Positions 1-5,713 of a DNA stretch of 5,713 bases are shown in pieces (the stretch's first letter is position 1; every line of letters begins with the position of its first letter). Under the pieces are notes generated by a model. The model was not told the DNA's origin and did not search any database. It saw nothing but the letters and a program-made list of their open reading frames with translations. The position numbers and the translations under genes were made by a program. This stretch comes from Bacteroidota bacterium (GTDB lineage Bacteria > Bacteroidota > Bacteroidia > Flavobacteriales > Flavobacteriaceae), in NCBI GenBank assembly GCA_947468985.1, contig CANINJ010000134.1, forward strand, positions 1 to 5,713, written 5' to 3'.

Positions 1-59
1 ACCGAACCATCAGTAAGAACGCCATCTACATCGAATATAAATGTTGTAATATCGTTCAT
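1..59 (-). CDS. KdsC-like HAD-family phosphatase, N-terminal fragment (runs off the left edge)
   Basis: Only the first 19 codons are present; the gene continues beyond base 1. The visible peptide begins MNDITTFIFDVDGVLTDGS. It carries the HAD motif I, DxDGVLTDG, in which the first Asp (residue 10) is the phosphate-accepting nucleophile and the second (residue 12) the general acid/base. The variant FDVDGVLTDG so close to the N-terminus is typical of the small capless KdsC family, which removes phosphate from 3-deoxy-D-manno-octulosonate 8-phosphate during lipopolysaccharide inner-core synthesis in the cytoplasm. The ATG lies 7 bases after the stop of the upstream DUF2520 gene. An AAGGA ribosome-binding site overlaps that stop, so the two are probably co-transcribed and translationally coupled. 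Membership of the HAD superfamily is certain from the motif. The exact KDO-8-P substrate is inferred and cannot be tested on this fragment. Confidence 0.85.
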   Translation of the reverse strand, partial: MNDITTFIFDVDGVLTDGS

Positions 60-69
60 TATTTCCTTA
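60..69 (-). promoter_or_regulatory. Ribosome-binding site of the KdsC-like gene, overlapping the upstream stop codon
   Basis: Read on the minus strand the junction is TAAGGAAATAATG. The TAA that ends the DUF2520 gene supplies the first bases of an AAGGA Shine-Dalgarno-like sequence (68-64), four bases before the ATG. The compact arrangement supports both the chosen start of the phosphatase gene and an operon with the gene before it. It is the only start in the window with a recognisable Shine-Dalgarno sequence. Confidence 0.6.
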
Positions 70-840
70 TAACTTTTTGCCATTATTTTGAATAGATTGG
101 GTTAATATTTTATAAATATTTTTTTGATTTTCATCTGATAAAAAGGTCAAATGAGCATTTATGGTTTCAATATCATTGCGAATTGCAGGTCCAGTTTGTG
201 CTTCATTTGGCGAAAGCTGCGTAATTTTTTCAGCAGTTTCTTGAATTAAAGGGCTTAATATTTCGAAAGGTAAATTGTTTTCAATGCAAATATCATTTCC
301 AATTTTATACAAATGATTGGTGAAATTATTCACAAAAACCGCCGCCAAATGCAATGCTTTTCGTTGTTCAGAATTAATTGCAAAAACCGAATCCGAGATG
401 TATTGCGCTACTTTTTGTAACAATTGATAATCGGAAGCATTTTGACTTTCAATGCAAATTGGAATAATTTTGAAATTTACAGCCTTGTTTTTTGTGAAGG
501 TTTGCAAAGGATAAAAAACGCCTTTTCTATTATTTGATGCTATTGCTTCCAATGAAATTCCACCTGAAGTATGAACAACTAATTTGTTTTTATAAGGAAT
601 TTGTTCCGATACAGTAGAAATTGCATCGTCTGAAACGGCAATTATATATAAATCGGCTTCCGCCAAAGTACTCCAATCTTCAGTTATTTTATTGAAATCT
701 AATAGATGAGATAACGTATTTTTCTGTCTTGCAAAAACTTGAACCAATTCAATTTCGGCACCATTAATAATGGAATTTTGCAGTGCTACAATCAAATGTT
801 GCGCTACGTTTCCAGAACCAATAATACTCACTTTTATCAT
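67..840 (-). CDS. Rossmann-fold and DUF2520 domain-containing protein (putative NAD(P)-dependent oxidoreductase)
   Basis: A complete 257-residue soluble protein with no signal peptide or membrane segment. Residues 1-~115 form a Rossmann nucleotide-binding domain. VSIIGSGNVAQHL (4-16) is the glycine-rich dinucleotide loop, LYIIAVSDDAI (64-74) the following strand, VVHTSGG (88-94) the next strand and turn, and YPLQTF (110-115) the domain link. Residues ~125-250 match the helical DUF2520 C-terminal domain, with AAVFVNNFTNHL (166-177) and TGPAIRND (216-223) as its conserved segments. The fold resembles ProC, ketopantoate reductase and F420-dependent NADP oxidoreductases, so reduction of a small keto or imino substrate is plausible. 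The true substrate is unknown to me. The length is normal for the family and the frame intact. It is divergent from ccsA and lies 7 bases before the KdsC-like gene on the same strand, an order I recall as common in flavobacteria. The ATG start places the glycine-rich loop at the expected distance from the N-terminus. Confidence 0.92.
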   Translation of the reverse strand: MIKVSIIGSGNVAQHLIVALQNSIINGAEIELVQVFARQKNTLSHLLDFNKITEDWSTLAEADLYIIAVSDDAISTVSEQIPYKNKLVVHTSGGISLEAIASNNRKGVFYPLQTFTKNKAVNFKIIPICIESQNASDYQLLQKVAQYISDSVFAINSEQRKALHLAAVFVNNFTNHLYKIGNDICIENNLPFEILSPLIQETAEKITQLSPNEAQTGPAIRNDIETINAHLTFLSDENQKNIYKILTQSIQNNGKKL

Positions 841-844
841 TTGG

Positions 845-852
845 CTAAATTA
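845..852 (-). promoter_or_regulatory. Possible -7 element for the DUF2520 / KdsC-like operon
   Basis: On the minus strand TAATTTAG matches the Bacteroidetes -7 consensus TAnnTTTG at all but one specified position. It ends only four bases before the ATG, so a transcript from here would be essentially leaderless. A TTG lies upstream (867-865 on the minus strand), but the 12-base gap is shorter than the roughly 17-23 bases expected for a -33 element. The region is so AT-rich that a chance match is quite possible. Confidence 0.25.
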
Positions 853-938
853 TTGATTTTTTTTCAACTATTTAGATTTTAAGATATTTTATAGAACATC
901 ACTTAAAAAACACTTAATTCAGTTCTCTAAACTATTAA

Positions 939-968
939 TTTGACAAATTTGAATTACTTTTGTATCAC
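939..968 (+). promoter_or_regulatory. Probable promoter of ccsA (Bacteroidetes-type -7 element)
   Basis: TACTTTTG at 955-962 is a perfect match to the Bacteroidetes/Flavobacterium -7 consensus TAnnTTTG. It sits 25 bases before the ccsA ATG, a sensible distance for a short leader. No TTG lies 17-23 bases upstream of it; the nearest (940-942) is only 12 bases away. An alternative reading uses TTGACA (940-945) with a 17-base spacer to TATCAC (963-968), a sigma70-like arrangement with a weak -10. The two predict start points only a few bases apart. TTTGACAAA at 939-947 is also a perfect 9-base palindrome overlapping CAAATTTG at 944-951, though no known operator is recognised. Confidence 0.45.
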
Positions 969-987
969 TTTTAAAAACACATCTATA

Positions 988-3900
988 ATGGATAAAAAAA
1001 TATTCTCCTTTTTGTTTTCAACACGATTAATGGCCTTTTTATTTTTATCATTTGCAATAGCAATGATTTGTGGTACCTTTATCGAAAGCAAATACAATAC
1101 CGATACGGCTCGAATTTGGGTTTATAATGCATGGTGGTTTGAAGCAATTATGGGTGTATTTCTTCTCAATTTTGCAGGAAATATTAAACGATACAAACTT
1201 TTAAGAAAAGAAAAATGGGCGACTTTATTACTTCACGTTTCTTTTATTTTTACTTTATCAGGGGCATTTATAACCAGATATATTAGTTATGAAGGAATGA
1301 TGCCAATTCGGGAAGGTGCTGCCGAAAATCAGTTTTATTCTGATAAAATGTTTCTTACGGTTTTTGTAGATGGCGATTATCAAGGGGAAATGAAGCGTCG
1401 CGTTTTTGAAAAATCGTTGTTGCTTTCTCCAGTTACCAATAATAATTTCTCTATTTCAAATAATTTCGATACAACCGAATTTAAAATTTCATACAAAGAT
1501 TATTTATTGGGTGCCAACCAAGTTGTTAAACCCGATGCAAAAGGGAATTTGTATTTTAAAATGGTTGAATCTGGCGATGGAACGCGTCACGAACATTTTT
1601 TGAAAGAAGGGGAAGTTCAAAATATTCATAACATGCTTTTCTCTTTGAATAAATTTGTGAAAGGTGCTACAAATATTACGATAACTGAAAAATCATCTAC
1701 AATTCAAACTCCTTTTGAAGGACAATTTATGCGAATGGCCGACAAATTGAAAGGAACTGTTGTGAAAGATTCCGTTCAGCCGTTGATGATGCGCTCTTTA
1801 TATAATGTTGGCGGAACACAATTTGTATTTCCAGATCCAGCAATGAAAGGCGTTATTGGTTATTCTTCAAAAAATAATTACAAAGCAAAGGCACATGAAG
1901 ACGCTTTGATATTAAATTTAAATGCGGAAGGTCAGAATAAAGAAGTTACGCTTTTGGGAACAAAAGGAACAATTGGAGAGTCTAAAGTTGTGAAAATAGG
2001 GAAGTTAGAATATACTTTTTTCTATGGAAGTAAAGCCTATACTTTGCCATTTAAAATTAAATTAAATGACTTCAAAGCCCTTAAATATCCTGGAACTGAA
2101 AAGAGTTTTTCTGCTTTTGAAAGCGATGTTACTGTTCAAGATTCTACCTCAAAATTTGACGCAAAAATTTATATGAATCACATATTAGACCACAAAGGGT
2201 ATCGATTTTTCCAATCATCATTTGATCAAGATGAAAAAGGTACAGTTTTGTCTGTAAGTCACGATTATTGGGGAACAATAATTACGTATATCGGTTATTT
2301 TATGCTGTTTTTTGGTTTGATGGCTATTATGTTTACAAAGTATTCTCGTTTTGCAGATTTGAAACGAAAATTAGAGGATGTAAAATTGAAAAAGTCTAAA
2401 TTAATCACGATTGTATTGTTATTGTTAAGTTGTAGCGTTTTCTCACAACACAAAGAAGAGAAAATATCTGTAAAACAAATTGATTCTTTAATTCATAAAT
2501 TTAAAGTTTCAGAAGAACACGCAGCTAAATTTGGAAGACTTGTAATTCAAGATGCAGGTGGAAGAATGAAGCCTGTGAATACTTTTTCGTCAGAATTATT
2601 ACGAAAAGTGAGTCATAAAGACACCTATAACGGAATGAATTCCGATCAGGTGTTTCTTTCTATGACACAATTTCCAACGGCTTGGTATGAAATTCCATTG
2701 ATCTATATAAAAGCAGGAAATGACAGTATCAGAAAAATTATTGGTATTGAAAAAACAGCACAATACGCTCCTTTTATCGCCTTTTTTGATGATAAAGGAA
2801 ACTATAAATTATCGCCGTATTTAGATGAAGCTTATAAAACGGCAAACCCAAATAATTTCGAGAAAGATTTTGTGGAAACAGATAAGAAAGTCAATCTATT
2901 AAATCAAGCTACATCAGGAAGTATTCTCCGTATTTTCCCAATTCCAAAAGATGAAAATAACAAATGGGTTTCTCATTTAGAATTAAGTCACGCAGGTTTG
3001 AAAGGAATGGATTCAATATTTACATCGCAAATTGTTCCACTTTATTTAAATTCATTGAAAAATGCGAGTGAAAAAAATAGCTATAAAGATGTTGATTTCT
3101 ATTTAGAAGGAATTAAAAAATACCAACGAAAATTTGGATTTCAAGTAATGCCAAGTGAAGATAAAATTACCGCCGAAATCGTATATAATAAATACGATGT
3201 ATTCAAAAAGCTGTTTTATTTGTATATGATGGCGGGCGTTTTGATGTTATTACTTACGATTGTTAAAATATTCAAAGACAATAAGTTCATGGCGATTTCT
3301 GTGAACGTAATGCACGTTGTAATTGGATTATTATTTGCTTTACATACCATTGGATTGATAGCGCGTTGGTATATTTCGGGACACGCACCTTGGAGTAATG
3401 CTTACGAATCGATAATTTATGTGTCTTGGGCAACAATGTTTTTTGGTTTGGCATTCGATAGAAAATCTAAATTAACGGTTGCATCATCAGCTTTTGTTAC
3501 AGCAATGATTTTGATGGCAGCTTATATGAATTGGATTGATCCAGATATTGCTAATCTACAACCTGTGTTGAATTCTTATTGGTTGATGATTCACGTGGCA
3601 GTAATTGTGGCGAGTTATGGACCATTTGCATTAGGAATGATTTTAGGTTTTGTTTCTTTGGTTCTAATTTTCTTTACCAATGATAAAAATAAAGAAGTGA
3701 TGGCATTGAATATTAAGGAAATTACTTATATCAATGAAATGGCTTTGACAATTGGCTTGATTATGTTAACCATTGGAAATTTCCTTGGCGGACAATGGGC
3801 AAATGAAAGTTGGGGACGTTATTGGGGTTGGGATCCAAAAGAAACTTGGGCGTTAATTAGCATTATGATTTATGCATTTGTAATTCACTCTCGATTTGTT

Positions 3901-4116
3901 CCAATGTTCCGAGGAAAATGGGTTTTCAATTTGATGAGTATGTTTGCTTTTGTATCGATATTATTCACGTATTACGGAGTGAATTTCCATCTTGTAGGAT
4001 TGCATTCTTATGCCAGCGGTGAAGCCAATTCTTTGAGTTGGATTTGGCAATCTTTGACTGGAGTAGCAATTATTGGTGCGGTTTCATATCCAAAATACAA
4101 GAAATATTATAAGTAA
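988..4116 (+). CDS. ccsA: Fused ResB-CcsA (CcsBA) system II cytochrome c haem lyase / haem exporter
   Basis: A 1042-residue inner-membrane protein that carries haem to the outer face of the membrane and attaches it to CXXCH motifs of apocytochromes c. Residues 1-~455 are the ResB/CcsB half. Three membrane segments lie near 10-32, 45-62 and 78-97, followed by a large periplasmic domain and a fourth segment at 429-450. H83 in the third segment fits the transmembrane haem ligand. A fifth hydrophobic stretch (472-486), preceded by a Lys/Arg-rich loop, leads into a second periplasmic domain with the motif QDAGGRMKPVNTF (521-533). The CcsA half starts near 742. It contains GHAPWSNAYES (798-808), H869, the WWD haem-binding region (933-954, with W937, W942, W946, W948, D949 and W954), H967 and H1006, which match the family's conserved histidines. 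The ATG at 988 is preferred over an in-frame TTG at 940, because that would put the likely promoter inside the gene and add 16 polar residues before MDKK. The frame is intact. The length matches fused CcsBA proteins of Bacteroidetes and Epsilonproteobacteria. Confidence 0.97.
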   Translation: MDKKIFSFLFSTRLMAFLFLSFAIAMICGTFIESKYNTDTARIWVYNAWWFEAIMGVFLLNFAGNIKRYKLLRKEKWATLLLHVSFIFTLSGAFITRYISYEGMMPIREGAAENQFYSDKMFLTVFVDGDYQGEMKRRVFEKSLLLSPVTNNNFSISNNFDTTEFKISYKDYLLGANQVVKPDAKGNLYFKMVESGDGTRHEHFLKEGEVQNIHNMLFSLNKFVKGATNITITEKSSTIQTPFEGQFMRMADKLKGTVVKDSVQPLMMRSLYNVGGTQFVFPDPAMKGVIGYSSKNNYKAKAHEDALILNLNAEGQNKEVTLLGTKGTIGESKVVKIGKLEYTFFYGSKAYTLPFKIKLNDFKALKYPGTEKSFSAFESDVTVQDSTSKFDAKIYMNHILDHKGYRFFQSSFDQDEKGTVLSVSHDYWGTIITYIGYFMLFFGLMAIMFTKYSRFADLKRKLEDVKLKKSKLITIVLLLLSCSVFSQHKEEKISVKQIDSLIHKFKVSEEHAAKFGRLVIQDAGGRMKPVNTFSSELLRKVSHKDTYNGMNSDQVFLSMTQFPTAWYEIPLIYIKAGNDSIRKIIGIEKTAQYAPFIAFFDDKGNYKLSPYLDEAYKTANPNNFEKDFVETDKKVNLLNQATSGSILRIFPIPKDENNKWVSHLELSHAGLKGMDSIFTSQIVPLYLNSLKNASEKNSYKDVDFYLEGIKKYQRKFGFQVMPSEDKITAEIVYNKYDVFKKLFYLYMMAGVLMLLLTIVKIFKDNKFMAISVNVMHVVIGLLFALHTIGLIARWYISGHAPWSNAYESIIYVSWATMFFGLAFDRKSKLTVASSAFVTAMILMAAYMNWIDPDIANLQPVLNSYWLMIHVAVIVASYGPFALGMILGFVSLVLIFFTNDKNKEVMALNIKEITYINEMALTIGLIMLTIGNFLGGQWANESWGRYWGWDPKETWALISIMIYAFVIHSRFVPMFRGKWVFNLMSMFAFVSILFTYYGVNFHLVGLHSYASGEANSLSWIWQSLTGVAIIGAVSYPKYKKYYK

Positions 4117-4137
4117 AATTATAGCTACATTTTTATT

Positions 4138-4169
4138 AAAGGCTCTACCTAATGGTTGGGCCTTTTTTT
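4138..4169 (+). terminator. Intrinsic terminator after ccsA
   Basis: The arms AAAGGCTCTACC (4138-4149) and GGTTGGGCCTTT (4154-4165) pair over 12 positions, with one T-T mismatch and one G-T wobble, around a TAAT loop. The stem runs into seven T residues (4163-4169). It begins 21 bases after the ccsA stop and should end the ccsA transcript, which separates it from the surface-protein gene downstream. Confidence 0.88.
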
Positions 4170-4233
4170 ATTAGTAAGAATTGTATTATGAAATTTAAAT
4201 TTTTAATTTAACATTAGACTTAACACATAAGTG

Positions 4234-4263
4234 TAGTTATTAACAAAAAAAATACTAAATTTG
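4234..4263 (+). promoter_or_regulatory. Probable promoter of the surface-protein gene
   Basis: TAAATTTG at 4256-4263 matches the Bacteroidetes -7 consensus TAnnTTTG exactly, 39 bases before the ATG at 4303. At the usual 19-base spacing the -33 position reads TAG (4234-4236) instead of TTG, so that half is degenerate. The imperfect inverted repeat TAACAC / GTGTAGTTA (4221-4239) overlaps the -33 region and could be an operator, but in such AT-rich DNA it may be chance. The rest of the stretch between the terminator and the start (4170-4302) shows no small gene. The start has no clear Shine-Dalgarno sequence, as is usual in this phylum. Confidence 0.5.
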
Positions 4264-4302
4264 TAAATTATATTTATATTAATTTACTGTAAATCCCTCG
4301 TT

Positions 4303-5713
4303 ATGAAAAGTTTAACTATATATAAGGTTTTCTTTGCATTTATTTTTTTGTTAATAACCAATAGTATTTATTCTGATGTACTATATAGGAATTTAACAAA
4401 TTCTACTGAATTTGAAAATTTTAATGCTTTATCTGTAGATGGAATATCTCCAACTTCTGGACATGCGGGAACTGTAGTTACGATTACGGGGACAGGTTTT
4501 ACTTTATCTTCAACTTCAAATGTTTTATTGGGAACTTTTCCAATTCCTTCTGCAAATGTTGAATTTGTTTCCACAACTCAGTTAAACGTTACAATTCCTT
4601 GTGGAGTAACCAATGGCTTTTTTAATGTTGATGGAATAGCTTCGACAACATTATTTACCTATTTACTTCCAACAATTTCAACAACATTACCGAATTTATC
4701 CTATTGTGATGGTACAACTGTTCCTTTAATTACATTAGCCGGAACGCTAACTACTCCAACAACATCAACATTACAATTTTCTTGGCTTAATTCAAATGTA
4801 AATATTGGATTAAGTTTAACGGGTGGTCCAGCTACTGAAATGCCAACTTTTACAGCTGTTAATTCAACTTTGGAACCAATAACAAGTACAATTACAGTTA
4901 CGCCTTCAATTTATGGTCCCTTAGTTAATGGTTGCCCTGGTACTCCGAAAACCTATACAATAACTGTTAATCCTAAACCTGTTGTAACTCCTATATCTAA
5001 TATTTCAGTTTGTGCTGGTGTAAATGTTAATCAAATAAATTTAATTGCTTCATCACCAACGACTGGAACTGGGACTTCGTTTTTATGGAGCGGTAACAAT
5101 AATGCCGCAATTGGATTAAGTACTCCTTCAGGAACTACTTCGCCAATTCCTGCTTTTACAGTTGCGAACACTACAAACGGTTTGCTAACTTCTACTTTTA
5201 CAGTAATCCCAACCTATCAAACATGTGTTGGATCGCCAATAAATTTCACAATTGATGTTGCTCCACTAAGTTTTGGAGGTAATTTATCAAGTAATGGTTC
5301 TATTTGCTCAGGAAGTACAAGTGGACTTTTAACAGTAAATGGATATAAAGGTACCATTTTAAATTGGGAATCTTCAACAACAGGGAGTGCGCCTTGGACT
5401 TCACTTGCAACTACTGCTTCATCTTTTCAATCTGCCGGATTGACTCAAACTACATATTATAGAGTTGTAGTTCAAAATCCAGGATGTCCAATAGCCTATT
5501 CAAATGTGGTAACGATTACAGTAAATAGTTTGCCAATAATAACAGGAAATCTTTTAGTTTGCAACGGAGCAAATACTTCATTAACAGGATCTGCAACTCC
5601 TGCAACTATAAATCCTTGGCAGTCAACAAGTTTAGGCGTTGCATCCGGCTTCGCGCAGTTTGCGACGCTGCGCTTCAACGAATGGTTCGTCCGTCGGGCC
5701 GCAGCCGCCACCG
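4303..5713 (+). CDS. Secreted modular surface protein with IPT/TIG and Ig/PKD-like domains, partial at the 3' end
   Basis: The frame is open from the ATG to the window edge (470 codons), so the C-terminus is missing. Residues 1-24 are a Sec signal peptide: MKSL, a Phe/Ile/Leu core at 9-18, and a likely cut near residue 24. Residues ~46-123 form an IPT/TIG domain that opens with SPTSGHAGTVVTITGTGF (49-66). Two PKD-like modules follow (~131-226 and ~227-321) and align with each other through FxW, IGLS, P-x-FT, TSTxTV and a final C-x-G-x-P. An Ig-like module (~322-408) and the start of a fourth (~409-447) come next. Each module has one Cys near each end: C135/C211, C237/C308, C335/C395 and C420 with its partner not present. 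Residues 25-447 are rich in Thr, Ser and Asn and hold only three Lys and two Arg. Flavobacterial proteins of this type are usually type IX-secreted adhesins or gliding-associated proteins, but the sorting domain that would show this lies outside the window. Residues from ~448 (base ~5644) are probably not native. Confidence 0.88.
   Translation, partial: MKSLTIYKVFFAFIFLLITNSIYSDVLYRNLTNSTEFENFNALSVDGISPTSGHAGTVVTITGTGFTLSSTSNVLLGTFPIPSANVEFVSTTQLNVTIPCGVTNGFFNVDGIASTTLFTYLLPTISTTLPNLSYCDGTTVPLITLAGTLTTPTTSTLQFSWLNSNVNIGLSLTGGPATEMPTFTAVNSTLEPITSTITVTPSIYGPLVNGCPGTPKTYTITVNPKPVVTPISNISVCAGVNVNQINLIASSPTTGTGTSFLWSGNNNAAIGLSTPSGTTSPIPAFTVANTTNGLLTSTFTVIPTYQTCVGSPINFTIDVAPLSFGGNLSSNGSICSGSTSGLLTVNGYKGTILNWESSTTGSAPWTSLATTASSFQSAGLTQTTYYRVVVQNPGCPIAYSNVVTITVNSLPIITGNLLVCNGANTSLTGSATPATINPWQSTSLGVASGFAQFATLRFNEWFVRRAAAAT
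5635..5713. other. GC-rich terminal segment, apparent chimeric or foreign junction
   Basis: Bases 5641-5713 hold 50 G or C in 73 (about 68%), against about 30% in 5521-5580. The switch is abrupt near 5635-5643. The plus-strand frame stays open across it, but its product changes from Thr/Ser-rich Ig-like sequence to a stretch ending FVRRAAAAT. On the minus strand the same bases read as an open frame ending FVEAQRRKLREAGCNA, with a TAA at 5634-5632 right at the junction, which could be the C-terminus of a gene from a high-GC organism. Too little is present to choose the true frame or name a product. An assembly or library chimera at a contig end is the simplest explanation; real recent insertion is the alternative. 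Confidence 0.7.

Noticed and set aside
1406..1603. A 65-codon plus-strand open frame inside ccsA.
   Set aside because: It lies wholly within the ccsA coding region in another frame, has no recognisable domain or start signal, and its composition is what a shadow frame would give.
4218..4239. Small inverted repeats (ACTTA / TAAGT, TAACAC / GTGTAGTTA) upstream of the surface-protein gene, considered as an operator or riboswitch stem.
   Set aside because: The arms are short and imperfect and the DNA is very AT-rich. No known regulator site or riboswitch core is present.
4368..4574. A 68-codon minus-strand open frame opposite the surface-protein gene.
   Set aside because: It is antisense to the IPT/TIG region, which has clear family motifs on the plus strand. 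No promoter or start signal supports it.
5496..5711. A 71-codon minus-strand open frame that starts in the GC-rich tail.
   Set aside because: It spans the composition break, so it would join two unrelated sequences. Over most of its length it is antisense to the Ig-like modules.
1..5713. Search for CRISPR repeats, tRNA or rRNA genes, transposase genes, insertion-sequence ends or attachment sites.
   Set aside because: No regularly spaced repeats, cloverleaf-like sequences, transposase motifs or flanking inverted repeats were found by reading both strands.
4303..5713. The idea that the surface-protein gene is a true pseudogene or frameshifted.
   Set aside because: The frame is continuous and the domains follow one another normally up to about 5643. 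Only the tail is anomalous, and it does not introduce a stop.

Overview
The window looks like chromosomal DNA of a Bacteroidetes bacterium, most likely a Flavobacterium relative. The base composition is AT-rich, the -7 promoter elements fit TAnnTTTG, and most starts lack a strong Shine-Dalgarno sequence. It also carries a fused ResB-CcsA cytochrome c synthase and a secreted, Ser/Thr/Asn-rich modular surface protein. The genus is inferred from gene content and style, not from a database match.

Layout. The left end (1-840) holds two tightly packed minus-strand genes: the first 19 codons of a KdsC-like HAD phosphatase and, just upstream of it, a complete Rossmann/DUF2520 protein. A 147-bp divergent intergenic region (841-987) separates them from a long plus-strand gene (988-4116). 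That gene encodes a 1042-residue CcsBA-type protein for haem export and attachment to c-type cytochromes. It ends in a clear intrinsic terminator (4138-4169). After an AT-rich promoter region, a second plus-strand reading frame opens at 4303 and stays open to the window edge. It encodes a signal peptide, an IPT/TIG domain and a string of Ig/PKD-like modules, each bounded by a pair of cysteines. This fits a large secreted or surface-attached protein, but its C-terminus is not in the window.

How the genes relate. The left pair probably forms one operon with further genes beyond the left edge. ccsA and the surface-protein gene are separate transcription units divided by the terminator. Nothing suggests that the three units work as one system.

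The oddest stretch is the last ~75 bases. GC content jumps from about 30% to about 68%, and the Ig-like module breaks off in mid-domain. The encoded peptide turns Arg/Ala-rich after 447 residues with almost no basic amino acids. I read this as a chimeric or foreign junction, most likely an assembly artefact at a contig end, not native coding sequence. I found no RNA genes, CRISPR array, insertion sequence or convincing new system.
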